Assembly (NCBI RefSeq): GCF_003686955.1
Contig: NZ_RCVM01000005.1
Span: 27,215-91,214, forward strand
DNA: 64,000 nt
Source: Streptococcus hillyeri
GTDB lineage: Bacteria > Bacillota > Bacilli > Lactobacillales > Streptococcaceae
Direction of reading: 5' to 3'
Positions 41,029 through 52,040 of this stretch are shown here, piece after piece (position 1 is the stretch's first letter; the number at the start of each line of letters is the position of its first letter). A model generated the notes under the pieces. The model did not search any database, was not told the DNA's origin, and was given only the letters and a program-made list of their open reading frames with translations. A program made the position numbers and the translations under genes.

Positions 41029-42543
41029 ATGAAATTGCGTATTGGTAAATATGTTCTCCTAGCGTTAGCAGGAATTTCGTTGGTAGCTTGTAGTAAAGGA
41101 GGAAATGAGAATGTGACAAAGACACAAGAAAAACTAGCTATTAATCAAGTGAATATTGGTGTAACAGGTTACGAATGGGGGCCGTCGGTATCACGCCTTG
41201 TGCTAGAACTCAATCAAGAAGTAGAGAGCTTATCGACAGATAAGTTAGAGGCAGTCACAGCAGGTGTGAAACGGAACATCAAGGACGCCTATCTCTCAGA
41301 TGCCAACGGGGAAAAAGTCAAGGGAGCTAGTCAATATGTTACTCTTGATTTGGAAGTGACTTACACTTTTATGGCTGAGGATAATGCCTCTCCGTTTGCC
41401 TTTAATTTTACCAATATGATGAATGAGTGGGCAGCAGAGTACCCCGTAAAAGTCACAGGTCTGACTATTGGCGATAATGACTTATCTGTTGAAGCGGATG
41501 CCATAAACAATCGTGTGATTCCAGAAACCGCTGTTTTCAATATTCGAGAAAAGACAACGGGCAACTATCGCAATCCTCTAACTGGGAAAGACGAAGAGGT
41601 GACACTTCACTACGCCGCTTTTGAACCAGAGTATTTGAAAGAGAGTAACGCTAAGAGCCCTCTCGTGATTTGGCTGCATGGTCAAGGTGAAGGGGGAACG
41701 GATACCGATATTACTCTACTTGGCAATGAAGTGGTTGCCTTGGCGCGTGAAGAGATACAGTCTCACTATACAGCCACTGGAAATGCCAAAGAGAAGGGAG
41801 CCTATGTCCTAGCAGTTCAAACCCCAACCTATTGGATGGACGAAGGTGATGGCACAAATGGAGCTGGAGCGGGTGTGTCTCGCTATACCGAGGCCCTGAT
41901 GGATACGATTGATGCCTATGTCAAGAGCAATCCAGATATTGATACCAATCGTATCTATCTTGGAGGTTGCTCAAACGGTGGTTACATGACGATGAATATG
42001 GCCATTCACTACCCAGATTATTTCGCAGCAGCCTATCCAATTGCTGAGGCCTATTCCTACTATGAATTTGAGAAAAATCCAGATGGGACCTATGTGCGCC
42101 AAACCAGTGAGGAAAATCCTGTCGGTGTAGCGGTTCAAAAAGACACGCCTTACTTTACCGAGGATAAATTGAACAAGATTAAGGACCTTCCGATGTGGTT
42201 TGTGACCGCTCAAAATGACGACACGGTTAAACCAGCGACTTATACTCTACCAACCTATCAAGCGATGGTGAAAAGCGGTGCACAAAATAAATGGTTCTCT
42301 TACTATGAGACTGTAGAAGGTGCAGACATTGAAGAAAATGAATACATGGGCCACTGGTCATGGATTTACTTCTTCAATAATGAAGTGACAGGTGTGCAAG
42401 ATGTTGTTGCGGTTAAGAACGCAGCAGATGTGACTTCTGGATTTAAAGCCGACAACGCCACTAAAGGGGGAAGTGATAAAGCTATCGTAAATGGTACCAC
42501 TTACGATAATATCTTTGATTGGATGAATGCTCAGACAAAATAA
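41029..42543 (+). CDS. Lipoprotein esterase with Ig-like N-terminal domain
   Basis: A 504-residue exported lipoprotein. The lipobox is SLVAC (Cys about residue 21). Residues about 40-175 form a beta-rich domain like the Ig-like domain of Thermotoga EstA-type esterases. The alpha/beta hydrolase part starts around LVIWLHGQGEGG. Likely triad: Ser315 in GGCSNGG, Asp397 or Asp398 in AQNDDTVKP, and His442 in YMGHWSW. It would act at the cell surface on acyl esters, perhaps to trim substrates before PTS uptake; this is inferred from position only 77 bases after the PTS operon. A terminator separates them, so read-through or a cryptic promoter is needed. Confidence 0.85.
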   Translation: MKLRIGKYVLLALAGISLVACSKGGNENVTKTQEKLAINQVNIGVTGYEWGPSVSRLVLELNQEVESLSTDKLEAVTAGVKRNIKDAYLSDANGEKVKGASQYVTLDLEVTYTFMAEDNASPFAFNFTNMMNEWAAEYPVKVTGLTIGDNDLSVEADAINNRVIPETAVFNIREKTTGNYRNPLTGKDEEVTLHYAAFEPEYLKESNAKSPLVIWLHGQGEGGTDTDITLLGNEVVALAREEIQSHYTATGNAKEKGAYVLAVQTPTYWMDEGDGTNGAGAGVSRYTEALMDTIDAYVKSNPDIDTNRIYLGGCSNGGYMTMNMAIHYPDYFAAAYPIAEAYSYYEFEKNPDGTYVRQTSEENPVGVAVQKDTPYFTEDKLNKIKDLPMWFVTAQNDDTVKPATYTLPTYQAMVKSGAQNKWFSYYETVEGADIEENEYMGHWSWIYFFNNEVTGVQDVVAVKNAADVTSGFKADNATKGGSDKAIVNGTTYDNIFDWMNAQTK

Positions 42544-42570
42544 CGATTCCGTTCTTTCAAGAAAAACAAT

Positions 42571-42603
42571 AAAAATCTGGGATTAAGACTCTCAGATTTT
42601 TTT
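42571..42603 (+). terminator. Rho-independent terminator
   Basis: AAAATCTGGGA/TCTCAGATTTT (one wobble) and seven T residues. Confidence 0.85.
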
Positions 42604-42671
42604 GCTAAGCACGATTCAAGCCCCTTGAAATAAGAACGGGTTCATTGAACGAAGCTAAAAATGAAAAGATA

Positions 42672-42680
42672 TGCTATACT
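42672..42680 (+). promoter_or_regulatory. Extended -10 promoter of the GlsB-like gene
   Basis: TGC followed by TATACT (42675-42680); no convincing -35. Confidence 0.5.
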
Positions 42681-42729
42681 AAAGAGAGAATATGTATAAA
42701 AACAAGAAGAGGATAGGGGAACTTTTATT

Positions 42730-42969
42730 ATGATTTGGTCAATGCTTATTGGTTTATTTATTGGTGCTGTTGCAGGTTCTATCACAAATCGTGGGGAACG
42801 CATGGGCTGTTTTACAAAAATGTTTGCAGGTTGGATTGGTTCGTCAGTGGGTCAATCATTGTTTGGTCACTGGGGACCGAGTTTTGCAGGGATGGCGCTG
42901 ATTCCATCTATCATCGGAGCAGTTATTGTGATTGCTGTTGTGGATTTCTTCTTTGGAGGTAGACGTTAG
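42730..42969 (+). CDS. GlsB/YeaQ/YmgE-family small membrane protein
   Basis: A 79-residue hydrophobic protein with two or three membrane segments rich in Gly and small residues (IGLFIGAVAGSI, GWIGSSVGQSLFG, IPSIIGAVIVIAVVDFFFG) and a basic end (GGRR). This is the pattern of the transglycosylase-associated/GlsB stress family, whose molecular role is unclear; Gls-type genes are linked to general or bile stress in lactic cocci. The Shine-Dalgarno is AGGGGA. A HIT-family gene starts 19 bases later. Confidence 0.85.
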   Translation: MIWSMLIGLFIGAVAGSITNRGERMGCFTKMFAGWIGSSVGQSLFGHWGPSFAGMALIPSIIGAVIVIAVVDFFFGGRR

Positions 42970-42988
42970 ACCAAGTCGGGAGTGTTTT

Positions 42989-43354
42989 ATGGATTGTATT
43001 TTTTGTCAACTGCCCAAGGAAAATTGGGTGTCTGAGACTTCACATTTTTTTGCGGTTTGGGATATTGATCCTATTCAAGAAGGGCATTTACTGGTGATTG
43101 CTAAAGCACATCGCCTGTCGCTGAGTGAGCTAACAACTGATGAAAGGCTCGATTTGCTAAACTTTCAGGAGCAATTGATTGAAAAGTTGGAAAGAAGCTC
43201 TGCTATTTCAGGAGTAACCATTGCTATCAATAATGGGCGTCTGATGGACGAGGGAACGCATTTTCATAGTCACTTGATTCCTCGTTATGAAAATGATGGT
43301 TTTTGGGATAACCTTGTCCTTAAAAATCACCCTTTTGATAAAAGCTTATTTTAA
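42989..43354 (+). CDS. HIT-family nucleotide hydrolase or transferase
   Basis: A 121-residue histidine-triad protein. The active-site motif is HFHSHLIPR near residue 95, and the N-terminus has the zinc-type CIFC pair. HIT proteins hydrolyse nucleoside phosphoramidates or dinucleoside polyphosphates. ATG42989 has GGGAG 6 bases upstream; the longer frame starting at 42932 lies inside the GlsB-like gene. A terminator follows, so the pair forms a short operon. Confidence 0.88.
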   Translation: MDCIFCQLPKENWVSETSHFFAVWDIDPIQEGHLLVIAKAHRLSLSELTTDERLDLLNFQEQLIEKLERSSAISGVTIAINNGRLMDEGTHFHSHLIPRYENDGFWDNLVLKNHPFDKSLF

Positions 43355-43366
43355 GAAGAAATTTTG

Positions 43367-43397
43367 CCTAGTAGTTGTTGATAACTGCTAGGTTTTT
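43367..43397 (+). terminator. Rho-independent terminator
   Basis: CCTAGTAGTT/AACTGCTAGG around GTTGAT, then TTTTT. Confidence 0.8.
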
Positions 43398-43512
43398 AAA
43401 TCGCTTTATGGTAAAATGAAACAGATACGTGCTTGATACAAAGGTGAGTTAGTAGGGGCTGATTGACCTTTGTAGCCAAGACGTAGCTAAGAAAATGTAA
43501 AAGGAGACTAAG

Positions 43513-45759
43513 ATGTCTAAACAAGTATTTCAAACAACTTTTGCGGGTCGTCCGCTTGTGGTTGAAATTGGTCAAGTTGCCAAGCAGGCTAATGGTGCAA
43601 CTGTCGTTCGATACGGTGAGTCAACCGTCTTGACAGCCGCTGTCATGTCTAAAAAAATGGCAACAGGTGATTTCTTCCCGCTTCAAGTGAACTATGAAGA
43701 AAAAATGTATGCTGCTGGGAAATTCCCTGGTGGTTGGATGAAGCGTGAGGGTCGTCCGTCAACAGATGCGACTTTGACAGCCCGTTTGATTGACCGTCCG
43801 ATCCGCCCAATGTTCGCTGAAGGCTTCCGCAATGAAGTCCAAGTCATTAACACGGTGCTTTCTTATGATGAAAATGCTAGCGCTCCAATGGCAGCCATGT
43901 TTGGTAGTTCATTGGCTTTGTCAATCTCAGATATTCCGTTTAATGGTCCAATTGCGGGTGTGCAGGTTGGGTATATTGATGGGGAATTTATCATCAACCC
44001 AGACAAGGCACAGCAAGAAGCTTCGCTTTTAGAATTGACAGTTGCTGGTACCAAAGAAGCAATCAACATGGTAGAGTCTGGGGCAAAAGAATTGTCAGAA
44101 GATATCATGCTTGAGGCCCTGCTTATTGGTCACAAAGCCATCCAAGAATTGATTGCCTTCCAAGAAGAAATCGTAGCGGCTGTTGGTAAGGAAAAGGCGG
44201 AAGTAGAGCTTCTTCATGTTGACCCAGAATTGCAGGCTGAAATCATCGCAAAATACAATGCTGATTTGCAACAAGCGGTGCAAGTTGAAGAGAAAAAAGC
44301 GCGTGAAGCAGCAACAGAAGCTGTTAAAGAACGCGTGACTGCTGAATACGAAGAAACATTTGCAGAGCATGAAGAATACGCTCGTATCATGCGTGATGTG
44401 GCAGAGATTCTTGAACAAATGGAGCATGCCGAAGTCCGTCGTTTGATTACAGAGGATAAAATCCGTCCTGATGGTCGTCGTGTGGATGAAATCCGTCCTT
44501 TGGATGCTGAGATTGATTTCTTGCCAAAAGTTCATGGCTCAGGTCTCTTTACACGCGGTCAAACTCAGGCCTTGTCAGTCTTGACGCTTGCTCCTATGGG
44601 TGAGACACAAATTGTCGATGGTTTGGATGACGAGTACAAGAAACGTTTCCTTCACCACTATAATTTCCCACAATACTCTGTTGGTGAAACAGGTCGCTAC
44701 GGTGCCGCAGGTCGTCGTGAAATTGGTCACGGTGCACTTGGTGAACGTGCGCTTGAGCAAGTCTTGCCAAGCCTTGAAGAATTCCCATACGCTATTCGTT
44801 TGGTAGCGGAAGTGCTTGAGTCAAATGGGTCATCGTCACAGGCTTCTATCTGTGCAGGCACCCTTGCTCTTATGGCGGGTGGTGTGCCAATCAAAGCACC
44901 AGTTGCTGGTATCGCTATGGGACTTATCTCAGACGGGACAAATTATACCGTACTGACAGATATCCAAGGTTTGGAAGACCACTTTGGAGACATGGACTTC
45001 AAGGTAGCTGGTACCCGTGATGGTATTACAGCGCTTCAAATGGATATCAAGATTGAAGGTATTACGCCTCAAATCCTTGAAGAAGCGCTTGCTCAAGCTA
45101 AGAAAGCTCGCTTTGAAATCCTTGACTTGATTGAAGCAACGATTGCTGAGCCACGCCCAGAATTAGCACCAACAGCACCAAAAATTGATACCATTACGAT
45201 TGATGTTGATAAGATTAAAATTGTCATCGGTAAAGGTGGGGAAACCATCGATAAAATTATCGCCGAGACAGGTGTTAAAATTGACATTGACGAAGACGGT
45301 TTGGTATCTATCTTCTCATCTGACCAAGCAGCGATTAACCGCGCCAAAGAAATTATTGCTGGTCTTGTTCGTGAAGCCAAAGTTGATGAAGTTTACCATG
45401 CTAAAGTGGTTCGTATTGAAAAATTCGGTGCCTTTGTGAATCTCTTTGAAAAGACAGATGCCCTTGTTCATATTTCAGAAATGGCTTGGACACGTACAAA
45501 TCGTGTAGAAGACTTGGTTGAAATTGGTGACGAAGTAGATGTTAAAATCATTAAGATTGACGAAAAAGGCCGTATTGATGCCTCTATGAAGGCTCTTCTT
45601 CCAAAACCAGAAGGTTATACTGAAGAAGCTAAAAAAGAACGTTCAGACCGCCCACGCCATCGTGAGCAACATGGAGATCGTAAACCACATCATAATGGTG
45701 GATTAGGTGGACATTTCCGTGAACCAAAACCTCGTTCAACAGAGGAAAAGGCAGACTAA
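43513..45759 (+). CDS. pnp: Polynucleotide phosphorylase
   Basis: A 748-residue 3'-5' exoribonuclease and core RNA decay enzyme. Two RNase PH domains (about 1-215 and 315-545, the second with [20 protein letters not shown], written here as [13 protein letters not shown] then GALGERA), a helical linker, a KH domain ([13 protein letters not shown], about 570-630) and an S1 domain ([19 protein letters not shown], about 640-700) are in order. The C-terminus is His/Arg/Gly-rich ([18 protein letters not shown]). SD AAAGGAGA precedes ATG43513. rpsO, which often lies just upstream of pnp, is 18 kb away here. An SseB-like gene begins one base after the stop. Confidence 0.97.
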   Translation: MSKQVFQTTFAGRPLVVEIGQVAKQANGATVVRYGESTVLTAAVMSKKMATGDFFPLQVNYEEKMYAAGKFPGGWMKREGRPSTDATLTARLIDRPIRPMFAEGFRNEVQVINTVLSYDENASAPMAAMFGSSLALSISDIPFNGPIAGVQVGYIDGEFIINPDKAQQEASLLELTVAGTKEAINMVESGAKELSEDIMLEALLIGHKAIQELIAFQEEIVAAVGKEKAEVELLHVDPELQAEIIAKYNADLQQAVQVEEKKAREAATEAVKERVTAEYEETFAEHEEYARIMRDVAEILEQMEHAEVRRLITEDKIRPDGRRVDEIRPLDAEIDFLPKVHGSGLFTRGQTQALSVLTLAPMGETQIVDGLDDEYKKRFLHHYNFPQYSVGETGRYGAAGRREIGHGALGERALEQVLPSLEEFPYAIRLVAEVLESNGSSSQASICAGTLALMAGGVPIKAPVAGIAMGLISDGTNYTVLTDIQGLEDHFGDMDFKVAGTRDGITALQMDIKIEGITPQILEEALAQAKKARFEILDLIEATIAEPRPELAPTAPKIDTITIDVDKIKIVIGKGGETIDKIIAETGVKIDIDEDGLVSIFSSDQAAINRAKEIIAGLVREAKVDEVYHAKVVRIEKFGAFVNLFEKTDALVHISEMAWTRTNRVEDLVEIGDEVDVKIIKIDEKGRIDASMKALLPKPEGYTEEAKKERSDRPRHREQHGDRKPHHNGGLGGHFREPKPRSTEEKAD

Positions 45760-45760
45760 A

Positions 45761-46507
45761 ATGACTGGATTAGGAAAACTTGACCAACAGCTCCGCGATT
45801 TTATTGCAGACCCAACTGATTTTTTGAGTATCATATCTTTTGTTACGGGGCTTCATGGGCAAGCGGTGCTGGCAAGCGATAAACCGTATGCCCTTGAAAT
45901 TGATGGCAAGAAGGTCACGCCGGTCTTTACAGATGACTTTGACCTTGAAACCTTTAAGGCGCAACAAGCTAGTGCTCGTGAACAAAATTGGATTGAACGA
46001 AAGACGCTGGACATTCTAGAAGAGGTCATCGTGAAACAACTCTCGGGTCTCGTTTTTAACCTGAAAAAAGAAGGGGATATGGGAAATTCAAGTATTTTCC
46101 AGTCTAGTGAATTAATCGCTTTTGTCAATCATTACACGACAATTCTTAATCAAGTGATGGGAGATGGGAATATCCAAGCTCCTCTGCTTGAAAAAACATA
46201 TCTTGTACCTGTCTTTGTTCATCCAAATGAAGATGGCTCCAGTGATCGAATGTTCCCTACCTTATCAAATCAAGAAAACGATAGTTTTGTTCCGGTATTT
46301 TCAAATATGGCTAGTTTTGCCAAATGGTATCGCGAAGATGACTTCGGGGGACGCTTTAAACAAGCTAATGGTGTTGTGGTTGCGTGGACGCTACAAGAGA
46401 TTAAGTCACCTGTAGATGGAGAAAATGAGATTTCAGACACCATTGGTGTAGTGATTGATTCTTTTGATGATAAACAAATTTTAGTGAAGTGGGAAGACAT
46501 TAAGTAG
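45761..46507 (+). CDS. SseB-family protein
   Basis: A 248-residue cytosolic protein with the SseB-like pattern (TYLVPVFVHPNEDGSS, FPTLSNQENDSFVPVFSNMASFAKW split over about residues 145-190). The family appears in enhanced-serine-sensitivity phenotypes in enterics and has no agreed function in streptococci. ATG45761 is one base after the pnp stop, with AGAGGAAAAGG upstream. cysE follows at 10 bases, so pnp, this gene and cysE form one operon; a link to serine metabolism through cysE is tempting but only positional. Confidence 0.8.
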   Translation: MTGLGKLDQQLRDFIADPTDFLSIISFVTGLHGQAVLASDKPYALEIDGKKVTPVFTDDFDLETFKAQQASAREQNWIERKTLDILEEVIVKQLSGLVFNLKKEGDMGNSSIFQSSELIAFVNHYTTILNQVMGDGNIQAPLLEKTYLVPVFVHPNEDGSSDRMFPTLSNQENDSFVPVFSNMASFAKWYREDDFGGRFKQANGVVVAWTLQEIKSPVDGENEISDTIGVVIDSFDDKQILVKWEDIK

Positions 46508-46517
46508 GGAGGTAACC

Positions 46518-47135
46518 ATGGGCTGGTGGAAAAAAAGTATCGATATCGTTAAGGAACTTGATCCAGCGGCTCGTAATAGCCTTGAAGTTCTCTTAACTTA
46601 TCCTGGATTGAAAGCCTTGGCAGCACACCGTTTGTCACATTGGCTCTGGAATCATAATTTTCGATTATTAGCACGGATGCATAGCCAGTTTTGGCGTTTT
46701 TGGACCAATATTGAAATTCATCCAGGCGCTCAGATTGCAGCGGGGGTTTTCATTGACCATGGTGCTGGCTTGGTCATCGGTGAGACAGCTATCGTTGAGG
46801 AAGGCGTGATGCTTTATCACGGTGTTACTCTCGGAGGTACTGGGAAGGATGTGGGGAAACGCCATCCGACCGTCCGTAAAGGTGCCCTTGTTTCAGCACA
46901 CGCTCAAGTGATTGGACCTATTGAAATTGGTGAGAATGCTAAAGTAGGTGCAGCCGCAGTTGTTCTTGCAGATGTACCAGCAGATGTCACGGTGGTAGGT
47001 ATGCCAGCTAAAATTGTGCGTGTCCATGGGAAAAAGGATGACGAGGTCATCCATGATTTGGAAGACCATCGTGAACATTACTTGCACAAATTAGAAGAAT
47101 TACGTGAGGCTAGTCACCGTTCAGCAGGATTATAA
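46518..47135 (+). CDS. cysE: Serine O-acetyltransferase
   Basis: A 205-residue enzyme making O-acetylserine, the first step of cysteine synthesis. A short helical N-terminal part precedes the left-handed beta-helix, whose hexapeptide turns are visible from NIEIHPGAQIAAGVFIDHGAG to VGAAAVVLADVPADVTVVG, both split here for length. The catalytic His and Asp are in FIDHGAGLVIG. It is shorter at the N-terminus than E. coli CysE, as usual for Firmicutes. It is the last gene of the pnp operon. Confidence 0.95.
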   Translation: MGWWKKSIDIVKELDPAARNSLEVLLTYPGLKALAAHRLSHWLWNHNFRLLARMHSQFWRFWTNIEIHPGAQIAAGVFIDHGAGLVIGETAIVEEGVMLYHGVTLGGTGKDVGKRHPTVRKGALVSAHAQVIGPIEIGENAKVGAAAVVLADVPADVTVVGMPAKIVRVHGKKDDEVIHDLEDHREHYLHKLEELREASHRSAGL

Positions 47136-47201
47136 AACTAAAGAGGAAACTCGTGTTATGAAATATAAAGACAATCCTTCCAGATTTTAAAAATAAAGCA
47201 G

Positions 47202-47243
47202 AGCTCCAAAGTCGTTGTGATTTTCGGAGCTTTTGTTTATAAT
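47202..47243 (+). terminator. Terminator and adjoining -10 element
   Basis: AGCTCCAAA/TTTCGGAGCT (one bulge) with a T-rich tail, directly followed by TATAAT (47238-47243), the likely -10 of the next gene. A 10-codon frame at 47158-47190 with an AGAGGAAA upstream is also present but cannot be judged. Confidence 0.55.
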
Positions 47244-47269
47244 AAATTAACAAACTGAGGAGGTGCCTT

Positions 47270-48040
47270 ATGTTATTGAATGAATTTGATAATTCCAAAG
47301 CGGTCATTGAGCCAGAGACTATTTTGTCGCTTAAGAAAGGGTTAGATATTCAGGAAGTTTGCGATACCATCATCATGCCTTTTTCAGGTACTTTGTTTGA
47401 TAAGATTATCAATCTAGATGGTGTTTACCAAGGTGGTTATAAATCTAATATCAACGGCAAGCAACCTTGGTACATTTATGAGTATATGGGCAAAAAGGTG
47501 GCTGTGATGAAGGCGCTTCTTGGTGGACCAGCTTTGGTAGGAACTTTAGAAGAATTAAAGGCATCTGGTTTTAAAAACTTTATTATTTTTGGAACCTGTG
47601 GTGTACTAGATGGTGATTTAGAATCAAATAAGATTATTTTACCGACATCTAGTCTGCGTGATGAGGGGATTTCTTATCATTATGCACCAGCTTCTGATGA
47701 GATTGGATATTCAAATGAACACATGAACTATTTTGCCAGTATTTTAGACAAGCACGGCATTCCTCATACTCAGACAAAGGCTTGGACAACGGATGCCTTT
47801 TATCGTGAGACGCCTGACAAAGTTAAGCGTCGTATGGAAGCGGGAGCTCAGGTGGTTAATATGGAGTGGGCTTCTGTGGCAGCCTGGGCACAGTACCGAA
47901 AAGCTGATGTTTACCATTTCTTTTACACCTCCGATTATGTAGATGTAGATAAGGGCTGGGATGCGCGTGATGGGCACGATGAAGAAAACCTGCTTCGTTT
48001 TTTCAATGTTGCCCTAAAGATTGCGGAAGAGTTATCATAA
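47270..48040 (+). CDS. Nucleoside phosphorylase (PNP/UDP superfamily)
   Basis: A 256-residue phosphorylase. The phosphate and nucleoside loops are visible: MKALLGGPALVGTLEEL, IFGTCGVLDGDL and the C-terminal VVNMEWASVAAWAQ, where a Met-Glu pair contacts the ribose. It most resembles uridine phosphorylase-like enzymes; the base preference cannot be read from sequence. SD GAGGAGG. A small membrane ORF follows 18 bases later. Confidence 0.85.
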   Translation: MLLNEFDNSKAVIEPETILSLKKGLDIQEVCDTIIMPFSGTLFDKIINLDGVYQGGYKSNINGKQPWYIYEYMGKKVAVMKALLGGPALVGTLEELKASGFKNFIIFGTCGVLDGDLESNKIILPTSSLRDEGISYHYAPASDEIGYSNEHMNYFASILDKHGIPHTQTKAWTTDAFYRETPDKVKRRMEAGAQVVNMEWASVAAWAQYRKADVYHFFYTSDYVDVDKGWDARDGHDEENLLRFFNVALKIAEELS

Positions 48041-48058
48041 TTTATTTCAAGGAGGTTA

Positions 48059-48193
48059 ATGATGGTATCATTTCTAAAAAACTATTGGGCTTATCTGGTC
48101 ATGATTGCCTGTGGTAGTTGTTTAGCGATTAATTATTTCTTATCAGATAAAACTTGGATGGGATTTGTCTGGGTAACTTTTGCTATGGTGTGA
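48059..48193 (+). CDS. Small membrane protein, 44 residues, possibly truncated by an in-frame TGA
   Basis: AAGGAGG lies 5 bases before ATG48059, and the frame encodes MMVSFLKNYWAYLVMIACG, then a hydrophobic stretch to WVTFAMV, with two predicted membrane segments. The gene sits 18 bases after the phosphorylase and is likely in its operon. The stop is TGA48191. In the same frame the sequence continues CVRFYQQYQKDKGHR to TAA at 48239-48241, a typical basic cytoplasmic tail, so the ancestral protein may have been 60 residues with Trp (TGG) at this point. Function unknown. Confidence 0.6.
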   Translation: MMVSFLKNYWAYLVMIACGSCLAINYFLSDKTWMGFVWVTFAMV

Positions 48194-48272
48194 TGTGTTC
48201 GCTTTTATCAACAATATCAGAAGGATAAAGGTCACAGATAAGGATAGTCATTCAAAAAATATTACAAATACT

Positions 48273-48312
48273 AAAAAGCCTAGAATCCGACTGGTGGATT
48301 TTAGGCTTTTTA
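48273..48312 (+). terminator. Rho-independent terminator
   Basis: AAAAAGCCTAGAATCC/GGATTTTAGGCTTTTT with one wobble; T-rich on both strands, so it may also serve the convergent RpiR-family gene. Confidence 0.85.
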
Positions 48313-48354
48313 TTGACTTATGGCTCTTTAAAGAGTTATTATCTCTTTGTGTGT

Positions 48355-49206
48355 TTACCTCCCTTGTTCTAGCTTACTAGATAGATTAACTTTTTTGACA
48401 TAATTAGAGAAGAAATCTTTTTTAAAGTAGGTGGCATATAGGGTGTTAAGAATAAATAAGATGGATTCTTCAGTTGAGAAGTTTCCAATTTTTTTAAATT
48501 TATCTTCTTTGGTACATAGAAGAAAGGTTGTGTCAGCAGCTTCTTTGAGCAAATCTCCACTTTCACTGGTTAGGGCAATGATTTTTGTCTTATTGGCTTT
48601 TAATAACGGAATGTAGCGAAGGCTCTCCATGGTTTCAGAGTTACCAGAATAAGAGATAATAATGGCAAGATCATCTTCTTGGAGTGACGAACTTGTTAGC
48701 CCAAATTCTCCTGAATGCCCAATTTCAATGACTTTACCAATAGTGAGCATTTTACGTCTGAAAAGGTAGCCTAAGTATTCATTAGGACTGAGCCCAAAGA
48801 GAACCACTCGTTTGGCTTGTTTGATCAAGTCAGTAGCCTTATCAAGATCTTCTGGTTTGATTTTATCAGCAGTGTCTTGAATGCTTTCTTTTTCAACAGT
48901 TGCAATTTTTTGGATGATAGTAGTAATATCGTCATCTTCGTTAAAGGGCAGATTATGATCGACATCTGAATAATGGGTATCAGAATAATAACGTTCGGCT
49001 ATCAAAGCAGGGAGAAAATCGGTCCATCCTTTGTAACCGAGAGATTGTGCAAAACGAACCAAGCTAGCTTTTGAGGTAAAGGTTGCGGTAGCTAGTTCTT
49101 CCAATGAAAAATGTTCAATGGTGCCTAAGTTTTCTAATAGAAATGCTGCAATAACGGCTTTTGATGTTTGTCCATTGACAGTATAATCTTTAATCGCTTG
49201 TAACAT
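48355..49206 (-). CDS. RpiR-family transcriptional regulator
   Basis: A 283-residue regulator with an N-terminal helix-turn-helix (SLEELATATFTSKASLVRFAQS) and a C-terminal SIS sugar-phosphate-binding domain (VVLFGLSPNEYLGYLFRRKM, DLAIIISYSGNSETMESL). It is transcribed away from the second GH1 gene, with a shared 173-base gap, and so probably controls it in response to a phosphorylated sugar. SD AAGGAGG. No palindrome in the gap is clear enough to name as operator. Confidence 0.9.
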   Translation of the reverse strand: MLQAIKDYTVNGQTSKAVIAAFLLENLGTIEHFSLEELATATFTSKASLVRFAQSLGYKGWTDFLPALIAERYYSDTHYSDVDHNLPFNEDDDITTIIQKIATVEKESIQDTADKIKPEDLDKATDLIKQAKRVVLFGLSPNEYLGYLFRRKMLTIGKVIEIGHSGEFGLTSSSLQEDDLAIIISYSGNSETMESLRYIPLLKANKTKIIALTSESGDLLKEAADTTFLLCTKEDKFKKIGNFSTEESILFILNTLYATYFKKDFFSNYVKKVNLSSKLEQGR

Positions 49207-49379
49207 AGCGCCTCCTTATTTCACTTCATTTCACGATTTGAGGCTATTTTAAGTAGATTTTGAAACCGTATTCCAAGTTTAGCAAAAAAGCTAGCTCTTG
49301 TCCAACAGCTGGGATATACTGGGGGTAGAAGTTGAAATAGTTATCTTTTGAGTTTGTAATGAGTGAGAAAGGAAAATAG

Positions 49380-50803
<1,424 letters not shown>

Positions 50804-50804
<1 letters not shown>

Positions 50805-52039
50805 TGAAGAAAGAAGGTGAAATGATGCGTCGGTATCACAAGGCTTGGACCGTTTTAGCTGTTTTATGTGGTCTAGCAGCAGCGGCTATTGGAGTATCGA
50901 TTAACACCTCAGGAGTTTTTTATACAGTGGTTTCTGAAGATTTGGGAATGCTGAGAGGTGCCTTTGCTTTCCACATGACCATATTTTCTTTAGTGACTGC
51001 GATTAGTGCCTTATTTGTACCGCGCTTGCTAAATCGTTACCCTTTCAAACGCTTTTTAATGATAGCTGTTCTGGTTGGCGTGGTAGGGACAGGTTTGATG
51101 GCAGTTTCTAGTCAACTTTGGCAATTTTATCTTTTGGGAGCTATCCGCGGCTTTTCAACAGGGATGTTTTCGATTGTGACAATCACGTTGATTATTAATC
51201 AGTGGTTTAAAGAAAAAAACGGTTTGGCTACGAGTATTGCGCTAGGATTTTCAGGGTTAGTGGGTGCTGTATTTTCACCTATCTTTTCATGGGTTATTGC
51301 CCATATAGGATGGCGAGGAGCTTATGGTCTTGAAGCGCTACTGATTGGCTTGCTTTGCCTACCGGCTATTCTTTATCCTTTTACGATGATGCCAGAAGAT
51401 GAAGGTAGCAAAGCGTATGGAAAACAATCAGTGAAAAATCATCAGGTTGTGACTGCTCAGGATAAGAAAGTGGCAACAGTTTTTCAGTTAGGAGCTTTGT
51501 TAATCTTTGCTAGTTTAATCGGATTTATGTCGAGCATGACCCAACATTTACCAGGATATGCTACAAGTGTTGGTCTATCAGTGACTTTAGGTGCTAGTCT
51601 TTTATCGATGGGCATGCTAGGTAATATTATTTCTAAATTAGTGATTGGCGTTTTAAGCGACCGCTTTGGGTCCTTAAAAGCAACAACTGTTCTACTAGCG
51701 CTAGCACTTTTAGGGAATCTGCTATTGATGCAAACACAGGTAACGGTTTTCTTATTATTGGCAGCCTTTCTTTTTGGATCTTGCTATGGTTTAGGCAGTG
51801 TATCACTAGCGTTAGTAACGCGTGATATTTTTGGAGATGACGCCTATGGGAAACGATTCCCGATTATTTCCTTCGCGGGGAACTTGGGCGCAGCTCTAGC
51901 TTTTTCAATTATTGGTTACATTTATGATTTTACAGGAAGTTACTTTCCCACACTGATAATGCTTGTTGCCTTTCTTTTGATCAGCACAATAAGTTTATTT
52001 TCAGCTTTTTATAGGAGAAAAATGGTAAGGGAGAAATGA
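50804..52039 (+). CDS. MFS transporter
   Basis: A 411-residue carrier with 12 predicted membrane segments. The first half has the MFS loop signature NRYPFKRFLMIAVLVG; the second has VIGVLSDRFGSLKATT between segments 8 and 9. Overall it resembles the OFA/monocarboxylate group of single-component carriers, not a known sugar permease. Substrate unknown. ATG50804 overlaps the GH1 stop; ATG50822, after AAGAAGGTG, is a fair alternative. An MBL-type hydrolase gene follows after one base. Confidence 0.85.
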
Positions 52040-52040
52040 G

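Noticed and set aside
47158..47190. Ten-codon frame after cysE with an AGAGGAAA upstream
   Set aside because: Too short to judge, immediately before a terminator, no homology evidence; mentioned only with that terminator.
48180..48380. 66-codon frame after the small membrane ORF
   Set aside because: It reads through a strong terminator and has no ribosome-binding site.
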